From positions 95,258 through 159,257 of the forward strand of contig JAGQDJ010000263.1 in the NCBI GenBank assembly GCA_022885665.1: a DNA stretch of 64,000 nt, written 5' to 3'. The notes below the pieces were generated by a model that was given only the letters and a program-made list of their open reading frames with translations, ran no database searches and had not been told where the DNA came from. This DNA comes from Triops longicaudatus. Lineage: Eukaryota > Arthropoda > Branchiopoda > Notostraca > Triopsidae. Made by a program: the position numbers and the translations under genes. Shown here piece after piece: positions 48,270 to 61,046 of this stretch (positions are counted from its first letter, which is position 1; each line of letters begins with the position of its first letter).

Positions 48270-51200
48270 ATGTTCGGCCAACAGAACAAACCAGCGTTTG
48301 GGACTTCGACAGGAAGCACCTTTGGTAAGTTCAAAACAACCATTATAAACCGTTTTGCTGTCTCTTTGTAAACAGTAGCTGTAGAGCAACTTAAGCTCTA
48401 ATGTATTTACTTGTGTCTAAATCTTACGTGTGTAACGTAGGTGGGTTTGGGACAACTAACACTACCACCCCATTTGGACAAACCTCGGCCTTTGGAAGTA
48501 AACCAGCCAGCACAGCGTTTCCAGCCTTTGGTAATACTAGCACTCCATTGTTTGGTGGCACCAGTACTGCACCTACAGGTGGAGGACTCTTTTCTGGTGG
48601 CACTACAGCCTTTGGCAATACACCCACCGCTGGTGGGTTTGGAACATCAACTGCCAACACAGGATTCTCTGGTATCATTCATTGTTGTTTCTTTTCCATT
48701 TTTTTGCGCCTAAATAAAAAATAATTGTAACTTCCTATTGTTTTTTAAGGCTTTGGTACCACCAATACTGGTGGAGGACTCTTTGGAACCCCAGCCCAGC
48801 AAACTACCAATGTATTCGGCGCCCAGGCAGCTCCGGCAGCGTCAACTCCCGCTACAGGAGGCTTATTTGGATCCACCAACACATCTTTGTTCGGGACCCA
48901 AGCTAAGCCGGCCTTCGGGTCTAGCTTTGGAACGGGAACTACGGGCGGAGGGCTTTTTGGTCAACCGGCTGCTGGAGCTGCTCCGGCTCAGACGCCTTCG
49001 CTGTTTGGTCAGCCGGCGGGTACAGGCACCACCGGTGGCTTGTTTGGATCTACTGCTCAAGCTGCTACGCCAGGTCAGACGACGTCCTTGTTTGGCCAAC
49101 CAGCAAGTGGCGGGTTATTTGGCTCCACAGGTAAATATACTTTGCTTCTTGTTTTCATATAATTTCCGTAACGAGTGTAAAATTCCTGACTAAATTGTAA
49201 TTACCTCGGTAAAGTACCTTTTCTTTTGCTTGGGCCCATAAATTTATTTTTTCATGACTTTATTTCCGTCTGTAATTTTTTCGTATTCATCTGTTAACTT
49301 TTTAGCGTAAACTTAATTAATTTTAATTAGGCTTTGGAAGCACTACTACCGGTTTTGGGGCTGGCGCCACTGGAGTGGTGGGAACTACGATCAAGTTCAA
49401 GCCTCTGACTGGCACGGATACAATGGTGAAGAATGGTATCCAGACGTCGATTTCGACACAGCATCAGTGTATTACATGCATGAAAGAGTACGAAAGTAAA
49501 TCGTTGGAAGAGTTACGTCTTGAAGACTACGCCGCCAATCGCAAAGGTGGAGCGGCTGCTGGGGCCACGCCCGCATTTGGTCAGCAGCCGAAGTCTTTGT
49601 TTGGAGCAACACCTGCGTCAGGTAAAGGGCACATATAGGACGTTCTGTCTCGATACATCTGAAATTTCGTATGCCATTAAGTAATCCATTTGGCTATTCT
49701 ACTACCTACTTAGCAGTACTTTTGAACACTGAAACCCAAACAAAATAATGAACTTCAATAATTTCTTGTTCTAATAAAAAAAATTCCTCGCTTTTAAAGA
49801 TAGTCTTATTTACAAACAATATTTTTTACGGATTTAGTCAGAAGGGTAGTGATATCGAATACAGGGGGAGTTCATGTTATCGAATCAGATCAGTCGAATT
49901 TCTCATTTATTGGAGCGCAGTTTGTTTCTGTTACTTTAATTTCATATTTCTTCGAAAGGGTTAGGAGCCACGACTGGTTTGTTCGGCCAACCAGCACAGC
50001 AGCAGACAGGCGCCGGTACATCACTCTTCGGCAAGCCGGTTGGATTCGCCCAACCTACGACTGCCGCGTCTTCTTTTAACTTCGGTTCTACCGCAGCCAC
50101 TCCTGCAGCTGGTACGAGTCTTTTTGGGCAACCCGCTCAACAAACTACACCTTTTGGAGGTAACTGAAGAGTACATTATGAGAATGTTTAGGCTAATCTT
50201 ACCTAAAATTCTTTTCTACAGCTCCCACTTCTCAGCCCAGTTTGTTCGGTACTCCTCAGACGACTCAAGCTGGTTTTGGATCGCAACCATCGACTGGTTT
50301 TTCTTTCGGCACACCAGCTCAGCAGGTTTGTCAAATTTAAGGCCATTACCTCCTTTTTATTTAATTTCGTCGAACTGTTAGAAGAAGAATTCAGATCTAG
50401 GACCCGTTTTTGACATTCATTAAACATCCTGGTTTGGCTATCAACATAATCCACGTGTTCAATAGAAATTGCTTAACAAAAGTTTATGTGAAACCGGGGC
50501 TCCTTTTCCACATTCCATTCTCTTTCCATAGTTTCTCTCGATGGCTCCTCTTTCGTTTGAATTCCCCTTTCGTCGTTCAGTCGTGGTCTAATTATTAAGT
50601 TTGTTAATTTTTTCTTAAATATGTGCCGTATCATCATCATGATTTATCGCTATTGTATGTTTAGAAAAGGAAAAACAATCAGTCACTTTATTAAAAAAAT
50701 GAGTTGGTTTAATGAATCGTTTCAAATTTTAGCCTGCAACGGGTGGTTTGTTCGGAGCCAGCAAACCAGCTTTTGGTACCGCTACTCCGGGGACTGGATT
50801 TGGGTTTGGTCAGACGGCGGCAACTTCAACAGGATTATTTGGTGCTAAACCGGGCGGCACTACTGGCTTTGGAACACCCGCTTTTGGTGCCACGTCAACC
50901 GCAACTGCTGCTCCTACCTTCGGATTTGGTACCAGTCAAGCGCCTGCCCAAGTATCGCAAAGCACGGGTCTCTTTGGTAGCTCCACTTTTGGAAAGCCGA
51001 CTGCCCCTGCCTTTTCGTTTGGTACCACTACGACACCTAGTACTGGATTCGGTAAGTTTTAGAAAATAATTATAGCATTTTTTTGGGGCAAGGGTCGAAA
51101 GAGTTCAAATCCCCAAAGAGCACACCCATTGTGCAAAAGAGCCCAAATTTTAACCTGTTATAATTATTAAGAGCTACATAATGTTAAAAGTATTATAATT

Positions 51201-54200
51201 TCATAAATAAGTTTCATGAATTCAGTACATTAATAACATAACATACACATTAAAACGTATTACAAGAATCGGAAAAAAATCTCATGTCCGGATAATGAGA
51301 TGAAGGGTGGCTCTTTTGCTTAATGGATGGGCTTTTTGGAACCCTACCTGTTTTAAGAATTCGGTCTGATTGTGTGTCGTTTTTTTGTATAGGATTTGGG
51401 CAAACGGGTACGACGTCTCTATTTGGCGGAACTGCTGCAGCTGCTAAACCTATGTTTGGCACAGGCACTTCTACGTTCGGTACCCCAGGCTTCGGTACTG
51501 GCGCAACAACAGGCTTCGGCACTGGACTCGGCACTTCAGCTACGCCGTTTACCTTGGGAACAGGAACGACTTCGTTTGGAGGGTAGGTTTTGCTATAAAC
51601 CTATGGAAAGCTTCTAATGCGAGCTGTTTATAATAATTCTAGCGCACAAGCGGCACCAGCTGCTGGACCACAGACGCCACAAATCTCAGTCCACCAGCAC
51701 ATAATGGCATTGGCCCAGACTGGCTCGTTTACTGATCATCCACTCTTTAGGAGTCTTGGAGGGGTAAGCTTTTTAACTTACGTATTACTTTTTTCTTCTA
51801 CTCTTGTTTTTGTGAAAAGTGAATTTTGCCTGTCCGTGTAATTCAGTTCGTAACTCCTAAAGTTATTACCTACTTTTAATAAAAGTGACCATTAGCTTAT
51901 AATTATATTGTCTTTTTGTGTAAAACAACAACAAAAAAGAATTTGTCTTAATTTTTTATTATAATACCTACACCTGTTATCGAAAAATATCTACTTTTGT
52001 TACTATTTGTTGCTATCATTTTTACTCAATAATTCGCATTTTCGGAACGCAAAAAATTAAACATGTTATATTTTTGATGTAGGTGACTGGCAAACGAGAA
52101 GAAGTGTTGAAGTCTCCCTCTCTGGCACCGCCTACTAGTGCTGCCCAGAATGTTTCACGATATGTCGTTTCTCCTCGTCACCCGGTGCGTTTGAGACCCA
52201 AAGCTATAACTGGATCTACTGGAAAAGTATGTTTTAGTATTTTTATTTTTTTTTTGGCTCCACCCGCGTATTTTACTTTTATACGTATTGCAGCGGTACT
52301 TAACTTTGTACATATAGTGCAGCTTTACCTTAACGTCGCTCGCTTCAATAAAAAATCTAGAGACCAGGGAAGAAAGTCAATTATGGGAGTGCAAATAGAA
52401 AAAAAATCGAATATCATATGACATAATAGCATTTAATTGACATGCATTTGTTTTTAACAGGGATCGTTGTTCGAAGGTCTGGAAGAGGAGTCGAGCAGCA
52501 CCGGTGATATCTTCGTTCCACGCAAGAGTGTCAAGAAGCTGTCACTGAAACCTGGTGTTTCTTCGGTAACGGCAGTATTAGCTGCTGGTAGTGACGAAAA
52601 CCGTCCGCCTGAATCGCCAGCACCAGAAGCAACAGTGGAAGCGTCTCCGTTGCCAACTCCTCCTTCATACGTGCCTGGCTTCAAACCTCGACAATCGGCG
52701 GACGATACCGTAGCTTTGTTCAAGAAAGTGACCACGAAGCGCATGTCTGTGGGTCCACAGAAAGATTGGGAGGACGAGCAGCAGAGCGTCGTTTCTTCCG
52801 AAGCCGATGGCGATACTACTGGTATAGGAGAGCGCGACGAAAGTATTTTCGAGCACGGAGAACCGGAAGAAGGCCCGCCTCACCCCGTTGGCATTGTTTT
52901 GCGCCGTTCGGGCTACTACACAGAGCCGTCTTTAGCGGAACTTGCAAACCAGGGCTTGGACGAAAACGGAAAATGCATCTTACCACGATTCACCATTGGA
53001 CGTGAAGGCTACGGATCAGTTTTCTTTGAAGGACCAATGGATGTAGCTAATCTAAATCTTGACCAGATAGGTAAGTAACTTCGTCTTTTTATCAGAGGAA
53101 AATTAGCTAATTGTAGTCGTTATTAGAAAAACGTCATCCCTAGTAGTTTATAGTTTTGAATGAGCACTTTGTCGCTGAGTAATTAATCCTTTTGTTTTAC
53201 TCTAGTGTTCTTTCGGCACAAAGAACTTGTGATTTATCCCGATGACGAGAACAAACCGCCGGTGGGAGAAGGTCTCAACCGTAAAGCTGTCATTACGTTG
53301 GAAAGAGTGTGGCCTGTTGATAAGACCACAACGTCCTACATTCGTGACCCACAACGCTTACAAGCGTTGCGTTACCAAGAAAGATTAGAAAGAGCATCGG
53401 TCAAGCTTGGAGCACGATTCGTCGAGTACAAGCCTGAATCAGGCTCTTGGGTCTTCAAAGTAAGTGTGTTTAGTAAATACTAAACGAGCAAATATAGGAT
53501 TAAAGGGTGGAATTTTTCACGATCGCTGAATCTTTTTTGTAGATGAATTTTTGCCGCAGTTGTCGTAACATTCATAATTTTGATAAAATTCATTATATTA
53601 GTATTCGTAAGTGTACTTCTTAAGTAGCTTTCAGTTATTGAGTGTAAGGAAGAATGGGAGCTGTTTATGTCATACTGTTGTTTTATTTTACTGTTTACTT
53701 TTCGGTGCAGATTTCTGTCTTGCAGAATTGAAGTAAAAATGGATAAATACTATTTATAATATTTCCAATTTAAGTTATTTGTTTTATTTTTTTCGTTCAT
53801 TTTATGATTTTGGTGTTAATGCGCACGACATTTTGAACACCAACGTTCTTTTGTTTAGGTGAACCATTTCTCCAAATACGGTTTAGAGGAATCGGACGAG
53901 GAAGGCGATTTGCCGCCTATGGAAATAACGAAATTGAACAATAAAGAAAACCTACCGTTGAAAACGTTGCCACCAACGCAGCAAGTGCCTAACGTGGAGC
54001 AGTCCAAACTCTTTGCTAAGGAAGTAGGCCTTGGTGGCATGATTCTCCCTCCTTTTCAGCCCGAAGATGATTGGATGGATGAGGTTGAAAATCTGCCCAT
54101 GCGTGATAATGATTACCACGGCAATTTTGCGTTATCCCCGCCCTCGATTGGCATGGTTTTAGCTCGAGCTACTGGCACTTCTACAGCCAAGCTGCAAGCC

Positions 54201-57200
54201 ATGAAAGCTTCGTTTTTCGGAGACTCGCCCCCCATGATGGATTTGGAGACCAATTCGCTTTTCACGAAAAAGAAACCTAAAATGGAAGAAGAACCGAGAA
54301 AGGAAAGTAAACTCTCGCAGTCGCAACTTAGCACGCAGGACATGTCATTCACAACAGCTGCTATGAAACCTCGCGTCAAAGCTCCCGTAGCGGAAGAAGA
54401 AGTTTCTAAGACGACGGTTGCTGTTGCTTTACCAGATCCTTTGGTCAATTACCCAAAAGTCAACGTAGAGGGTCCCGGTGTTGAAAAACCTCGACGTGTT
54501 GTACCCAAGTTCGCGCACGCAGTAGTTCCCACGGAGAAATCGATTCTAAAAGGTACGTCTCGAGTATGGGCAGACCATGCTTGCTTCAAGAATCGAGGCT
54601 GCCGAGTAGGTTGGGGTCCTGGTCTGACCCTGGTCACTTTGAATGCCCAGGTGCGTCAGTCGGTGCAAATTGGCATGCTCGATATTTCGAACTGGGTGGA
54701 GGATGAAAACCAAATTGAAGAAGAGGAACGCGAAGAAGTGGATCCTTTTGAAGCCAAGAATCCGTATGTGGCTTTGCTCCGTGCGCAGTGGAATTGTGCT
54801 CAAATATTAGACACAGAATACGGCCCGCAATTTGTCCCCGCATTGGGTAATGGCGTCATTGTCGAAATGCGACGGATTGCTCACAATTTGACCAGGAGTG
54901 AAAACGGAGCGAGTTTAAATCCAGCTTTGCGTCACCTGAAACGCGTTTGGGATTTGTGTCACGCCCTTTGGGGTCCTTTGCCTGACGAAGAGAGTACAGG
55001 TAAAGTTATTATTTTTTTTTCAACTTCTTTTTCTTCCGTCTTTTTCTGCTTTCCATATTTTTAGATGTTTTTTAAAGAGTTAGTTTCAGTTTGTAATAAC
55101 TTAGAAACCTCCATTTATGTTGTGTTTGAGTTATAATAGTTTTTTAGACACAGACATTTATTGACGCGAGAGTTTATTATCTGCTGCATATTTAAGAACA
55201 ATAATAAATATGTGCTCGTAATTTCTCCTGATTTTAGAACTGACGCCGCATACAGAAGCAATGGCTAGAAGAGAGGCTTTAAGTATTTGGTTGGAAGCAG
55301 ACGCTGTAGATGAATGGCCCAGCCTGGGCCCTAAGGATGGGGTGTTAGGCTCCGCGTTAAGCTTCCTAACAGGAAGACGTGTCAAGCAAGCCTGTAGTGT
55401 TTTGCAAGGCGCTGGGAACCTTCGATTGGCCTTGTTGCTATCACAAGCGGGCTCAGCTCCACCTCCACGTGTTTGGTTACAAAGGCAGATGGCTACCTGG
55501 GAAGAAAGCGGTGCTGACGAGTTTGTAGACGTACCACGGAAGAAAACGATGAGCCTGTTGGCAGGCTGGCCAATATGGACAGACTCAAAAGGACAAGCAC
55601 TCAACGTCTGCGAAGGCTTGCAATGGCCGCAAGCATTTGCCTTCTATTTATGGTAAATACATAAATTTTGAACATTGCAATAAAAAGTAAATAAATATAA
55701 AATGTAGATATAAATAAGCTTAAATATCTGAATGTAAGAGCTGATGATGAACGAAAATTAAGTGGCATTATACAACATGAGCAGTGTAAACTATACAACG
55801 GAAACATCCTACTTTATTTGTCGGTCTTAGCGCATTTCTCACTCTGCTGCTACTTCAGAAAATTCTCGAATATAAGAGATTTAGAAAACCTAACCAAAAT
55901 GTAAGTTGTAAAATTGAAGTCTCAACCGCAAGAGAAGATCCACGAAAGACGGATTTTTGGCGTCTTTTTCAGGTTTTGTAACCTGTGTTTTGTTAACGGG
56001 TCGTGATCAGCTGTTTCTTAGGAATTGTTCACCCTCGATTTTACTCGGGCTCACGTAAACTTGCTTAACCATTTTGACGCGGTTGCGTTTTTTCTTATTT
56101 TCTGCCCTGTTAAGCAGTACTCCGTTTTGGGTATTATTTTCATGGGAAACACAATAGAAACTTCGTGTTCAACCGTTAAGCACTGTTAGCCGAGACGTGG
56201 AAGGGTATCTGAGTAACGTAAGAGATTTGGTAGAAACTGTTACTTCCAAAAAGATCGTAATTAACTTTTCAAACGTTACCTTCCAGAACAGTAACTTTTT
56301 CATTAATTCTAGGTGTGTAGTTTTAGTAGTCTCCATTTTTTTCGTATAGACAGCCATAAATTTCACAATGTGCAGTTTTCACATTGTAATGGTCTGAAAG
56401 AAAATCCGGGGTACATGTCCTTTGTATTTTAATTAATCTTCTTCGCAAGTGTACTGCAAAGATTCTAGAAACCACATTCACGATAATAGGACTGGATTTA
56501 TTTTCTTTTTGAACTTTTCTTGGTTATGTCTGAGGTGAGGTGTTCACCATTGGGTGCTCAAATGCTTTCTTCTCTATAGGTATATCTGCTCACCAATTGC
56601 AACCATCCCGGATGCCCTTTCGGAATACGAAATGGCCATGAAGTCGAATAACGTACCACTTCCTTTACCGGAATACTTACGCGGGAGTTATGAAAACAAC
56701 AAGACAGACTTGTGCTATGCATTACTTCAGCTGTATTGCACCCGTGCAACACCCATGGAACCGCTACTGGATCCATCAAGTCAGACGTGGGATCCTTTGG
56801 ACCACGCCTTGTCCTGGTTGCTGTACCAGACGGTGTCAGCGATAGGGTACAACCACCTGGGCGCAAAAGCGGAAGCTAATCTCAACCTCGCCTTTGCAGC
56901 GCAGTTAGAGCAGATGGGCCTATGGCCGTGGGCCATTTTCGTTCTCCTTCACCTGAAAGACGGAGCTCGGCGACGTGAAATGGTCCAGGCCGTTCTCGGT
57001 AGACACATTTCCATTGAAGGGAACAGCCCGGCGGAAGATTTTATTAAGGAAGCCTTAAGGTGTCCATTGGAGTGGCTGGAAACGGCACGTGCGGTCAAAG
57101 CACAATGGGCGGGGAAAGCTTGGATTGAAGCGAAAGCTGTGCTCGCCGCTAAAAATTATAATCGAGCCCATAGATTAATTATCCAACGAATTGCGCCGGA

Positions 57201-57678
57201 TGCAATTTTAGCAGAAAAATACGATGAACTGTATGAGTTGTTGGCGCCCTTGGCAGACTATAGCAGCCAAGTGGAAGACTGGAACCAAGTGGGCGTAGTT
57301 TACTGGGAATATGTAGGCTTAGTGCGTTCCGTCGACTCGCTTTTTAAAGAATACCAGCAAGAAGACTCTCAGCTGCTGGCTAAAAGTCAAGCGTTGTCTA
57401 AACTAACGCCTGAAGTTTTATCCCTGAGCGCGAAAGTGGCTTATTTGCCCACGCCCACCCCGAAGCACCGTCTTTGTCGTGCCGAAATTGCGCAAAGAGC
57501 GGCACAGATCATGCGGGCCATTTTGGAACTGCAAGTGAAATTAGGCAGCGATATTGGCGCATCAACGCCGTCGCGATTGCTTTTGCCGCAGTTGCAGAAA
57601 TTACCTCTGCCGGAAGATTACGCGCTGCAAGAATTACAAGCGTTAACTCGTGCGTATCTGTTAGAACTGAATCTTTGA
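48270..57678 (+). CDS. Nup98-96: Nuclear pore complex protein Nup98-Nup96 precursor
   Basis: Exons: 48270-48324, 48441-48671, 48750-49130, 49331-49621, 49965-50159 (49959 also possible), 50222-50325, 50733-51051, 51393-51582, 51643-51763, 52083-52226, 52461-53070, 53206-53459, 53859-54999, 55238-55652, 56580-57678, giving about 1849 residues. Residues 1-590 are FG/GLFG repeats that form the pore permeability barrier. They are split by a GLEBS motif at about 243-296 (IKFKPLTGTDTMVKNGIQTS..CITCMKEYESKS), the binding site for Rae1/Gle2. The autoproteolytic domain spans about 818-969 and ends in WVFKVNHF/SKYGLEES, so self-cleavage falls between Phe969 and Ser970. This frees Nup98 and Nup96. Nup96 (970-1849) is a helical scaffold component of the Y complex. 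The His-Phe-Ser triad is intact and the length matches animal orthologues. Confidence 0.93.
55653..56579. other. Last intron of Nup98-96
   Basis: A 927-bp intron lies between two Nup96 exons joined in phase 2 (a split Trp codon). No nested gene was recognised. Confidence 0.75.
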
Positions 57679-58990
57679 GGAAGAAAATTAAAGCCGGAAT
57701 TAGACAGATTGGTGGGAGTTGGATAAGCGGTGAAGTGAACCAATGATTTCGTAAAGTGTAGCGTGTTACAGTGACAGAACATTTGTGCTTCACAAAGATA
57801 AATAACCTCAAAATAAACGTTAAGGATGATAACTTTTGAGTTAAACCGTATGACCGATATCGTGTATCATGCTGAGAAAGTCGATAATTTGCGTGGGTTT
57901 CAATACAAGTTTCCAAATAACGTTTCATACCTTCAAGCGCCTTGCTGTTAGGTATTTGTCCTTTTTTTAAAAAAAAGCGGAGACGACAAATTTCCTCACC
58001 AGTGTAGTCTGAGGTTGGTTAGCGAATAGGGAAGTTGATCAAATTGGATTTTTCACTTCATTGGAAATATTCTAGAAAATTTGAAAATTTTTATTAGTGG
58101 TTAACCGCAGAAAGCATATTACATTTCTGGTAGCGATGGAAAAAATATATAAAATATAAACAATATACAAATGTACAAAATATATGTAAGCAATACACTA
58201 ATGTTTATACAACCTGTCCTCTTTTTTCTTTTCTCGTGTGTTTTTTTTCGGGGGGACAACTTTTTCTTTATGCTGCCACTGAGCTTACTTGCACACAAGA
58301 ACATAATTTCGGTGGGGGTCCACCCCTTCGCTGCACCCCTGTTCCCTACCTGAAAGAATTCTAAGAAATATAATTGAACAGCTCTTGTCTTCATAAATGA
58401 CAAGTAAACGATCAACATACCATAAGTAACATTTATATTTCAAATAACGAAAGGAATGCAAAGCGCTTGTTGTGCTGATTGTCAATGTGTTTATACTGAT
58501 TTAACTAGAATCCTGTTTTTTTACTTAGCTTTACTAATGTCAACTCTTGCCTATGAGATGTGAAGCAGTGTTATGAATGTGTAATTTTTGTTGTTATTTT
58601 ATTCAATTTTGACTTCATAAAATCAATATCAATTTACGGACGATATTCAAGGGGATTCCTCATACTTTGTATGCAATAAGATTCCTGTAATTCCAAATTT
58701 ATCCATCGGAATAACTTGAAAATGTTCTGTACGTCGTAATACATAGAAATTTGCCTGAACCTTAAGTTTTGACTATAGTACTTTATTTTGAACAAACGTC
58801 CTGACAGAAAGAAGTCTAGAAATAATCAAAGAACAGTACTAGTTACATCTGTGACAAGTTACATAGGTAACAAACCACCAGATTTTTTGGTATTTAAAAC
58901 AAGTAATCAGTAAGGTAAGCCACGACTCTATTAATGGAGACTGTTTCAAAAATCTATTTATTGGATTTATATATCTATTTGTATACACAA
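57679..58990. other. Nup98-96 3' flank, AT-rich intergenic
   Basis: An AATAAA at 57812-57817, about 135 bp past the stop, is the likely polyadenylation signal. No coding content was seen up to the SINE-like element. Confidence 0.5.
57812..57817 (+). terminator. Polyadenylation signal of Nup98-96
   Basis: AATAAA downstream of the TGA at 57676-57678; sequence match only. Confidence 0.45.
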
Positions 58991-58993
58991 TGA

Positions 58994-59210
58994 TATAGTG
59001 TTTTGGCCGAGCGGTCTAAGTCCTCGACTTGGGATCGTAAGGTCGTGGGTTCGATTCCCCGTGTCTGAGGTTTGGTTTTTCAGAGGAAAAGCCCTGTCCT
59101 GCCTATGCCTTGTCATGCTTCCTATGGTACCTGGTATATCCCTATAAAATGGAATTGCCAAGAGTACCACGGGAAGCAGGGAAAGGAAAGGGTGTCCGAG
59201 ACCTCGAAAA
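58994..59210 (+). mobile_element. tRNA-derived SINE-like element (Pol III A and B boxes)
   Basis: TGGCCGAGCGG at 59004-59014 fits the A box, and GGTTCGATTCC at 59048-59058 fits the B box, 44 bp apart. The middle could fold as an anticodon arm with TGG (Pro-like). The flanks do not pair as an acceptor stem and the T stem is poorly paired, so it is not a working tRNA. The antisense frame reads GNRTHDL, a phrase common in spurious ORFs over tRNA-derived repeats. The 3' limit is uncertain and may include the duplicated segment. Confidence 0.6.
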
Positions 59211-59473
59211 GCATGATGCTGGCATCATGCATCGCACTTTTTCCCATGTTATTCCTTATGGGATTTCAAAATTTTTGGCTCCTGAGACGCCCTCAGGGCA
59301 TAATTACGTATTCAAGCTCAGCTTTCTCGCTTATTTGAAGGNGCATGATGCTGGCATCATGCATCGCACTTTTTCCCATGTTATTCCTTATGGGATTTCA
59401 AAATTTTTGGCTCCTGAGACGCCCTCAGGGCATAATTACGTATTCAAGCTCAGCTTTCTCGCTTATTTGAAGG
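59211..59473. repeat. Perfect 131-bp direct duplication around a single N
   Basis: Segments 59211-59341 and 59343-59473 are identical base for base and separated only by an N at 59342. Each starts with a palindrome, GCATGATGC TG GCATCATGC. Exact identity meeting at an ambiguous base points to a contig join whose overlap was not collapsed. Confidence 0.95.
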
Positions 59474-59608
59474 GCTAGCGCAATAATTCTTACAGATTCA
59501 GAATCCTCTCGTTGAGACGAACAGTTTATGTTCGTTAATATCCGTATTGCAGACATGTCGGTTAATTCGGAATTACCGGTGTACTTTTCTATTTACTCGT
59601 TACATCGC

Positions 59609-59762
59609 GCTATAACGTACACTAACTACAACAAGATAGCGACAATTGTGTACAATACCTCAAATCGCGGCGAAATTAAAAAGCTTTTATTCCAGTTTTG
59701 GTCATTACGTATAGTCGGCTATAATGGACAAATACTCGGTCCCCGTACTTGTACGTTATAGC
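59609..59762. repeat. Short inverted-repeat element (MITE-like)
   Basis: GCTATAACGTACA at 59609-59621 is an exact inverted repeat of TGTACGTTATAGC at 59750-59762. The same 13-mer, with similar flanking bases, occurs at 2245-2257. This suggests a dispersed family of terminal sequences. Confidence 0.5.
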
Positions 59763-60196
59763 CAGATTTTAATGTATTTTACTTCATTTACTAATCAGTT
59801 TGTTATTTGCTTTTGATTTATTGTTTTAATGACTGATTTGTTCAAATTAAAATATTTTGTCGTATGAAATTCATGATGTGGGTGTTTTCGGTCTGAAATC
59901 CCCATTTCAGGTCATAGTATGGTGAGGTTGCTTTACTTGGGGTTACTGAAAGGGAAATGTCAACAAAGAACACCGTTAAATGTACCGTTCGATGCTTATC
60001 CATGCTCTGCTACAGTTTTTGCAAGGAAGAAATACAGTGCGTACAAGACTCAACTTGTCCTTCTTGCTTCGCGAATTTCTGTTTCACTTATTGGTGAAAT
60101 ACATCTCTGCTACATTGAAAAGAGATTAACATGAAAGATAACTGCTCTTAAACTGTTGGGAGTAAAACGGATAAAGACATATTTAGAAAATGAAAG

Positions 60197-60202
60197 TTTA
60201 TT
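60197..60202 (-). terminator. Polyadenylation signal of the RR-1 cuticle gene
   Basis: AATAAA on the minus strand lies about 30 bp past the TAA stop at 60235-60233. Confidence 0.6.
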
Positions 60203-60232
60203 TGTCATCTGATATTTGATATAATACATTCT

Positions 60233-61046
60233 TTAATAGTAACGGTTGTAAGCAGGCTTGGCGGGTGCAGGGGTGACGTGGACAACGGGGGCCGGAGCAG
60301 CGGGTGCTTGGTAAACGGGAGCGTAGGCTTTGGGCGTTTCCATCTTTGGAGCCTCGTATTTAGGAGCAGCAGGAGCCACTGGAACGGCAACTGGAGTTTG
60401 GATTTTGGGAGCTTCGTATTTAGGCTCTTCGTATTTGGGCTCCGCTACTTTGGGAGCCTCGTATTTCGGAGCTTCGTACTTCGGAGCTTCGTACTTTGGA
60501 GCTACGTATTTCGGAGCTTCGTACGTCGGGGTATCATAAGCAGGTTGGGCAGCAGCAACAGCGGGAGCGGCGGCCCATTGTTCGGGGGTTAGTTTAGGAA
60601 GAGTGGGCAACATGGCTGCAATTTCAGCCGGCACAGGGGGAGGAGTTGGGAGGTGTTCTCCGGTGGCACGGAATCCATTCTCGTCGGCAACCCAGCTCAT
60701 TTGGATCTTCTGGCCGTCAGGAGCAATGTAAGAGCTGGAGCCTTGGGCAGCAGTGCCCATAGCTGAGCCAATTTGCTTCTGGTACTGGCTTTCTTGCATT
60801 GACGTCATATCGGAGCTCTCATAACTGTTGAATTGAAACTTACGTTAGTACATTCATATGATTTGAGTTTGTGTATTACCTGTATTTGGAGCTTCCATCC
60901 AGGTTGCGAACATCTTCTTGCTTGGTAATGGTGGCGTACTTGGGAGCTTCTTCCTTGACTTCCTGTGGTGCTGCTCCGTAACTGTATGAACCGTAAGGGA
61001 TTGCTGTAGCAACCGCTACCAAGGCTGCAAGGATGAAGATCTTCAT
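60233..61046 (-). CDS. RR-1 type cuticular protein with PKYEA repeats
   Basis: Two exons, 61046-60880 and 60824-60233, join in phase 2 to give 252 residues. A signal peptide (MKIFILAALVAVATAIPYGS) is followed by an RR-1 chitin-binding domain at about residues 50-121. This shows the extended consensus: DGSSKYSYESSDM, SYIAPDGQKIQMSWVADENG, GEHLPTPPPVP. The C-terminal half is low-complexity Pro/Ala/Lys/Tyr-rich, with PKYEAP-type repeats at about 157-195 and more Pro/Ala to the end (PAYNRYY). RR-1 proteins usually occur in flexible cuticle. The Lys/Tyr-rich repeats could serve cross-linking, which is inference. A minus-strand TATAAAA lies about 90 bp upstream of the start. Confidence 0.9.

Larger units (their letters stand above)
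59474..60232. other. Intergenic region with small inverted-repeat element
   Basis: It contains the inverted repeat at 59609-59762 and the 3' flank of the RR-1 cuticle gene. An AATAAA on the minus strand corresponds to 60197-60202. No gene was seen. Confidence 0.5.

Noticed and set aside
58997..59070. Functional tRNA-Pro (TGG)
   Set aside because: The A and B boxes are good, but the acceptor stem does not pair and the T stem is weak. It fits a tRNA-derived repeat better.
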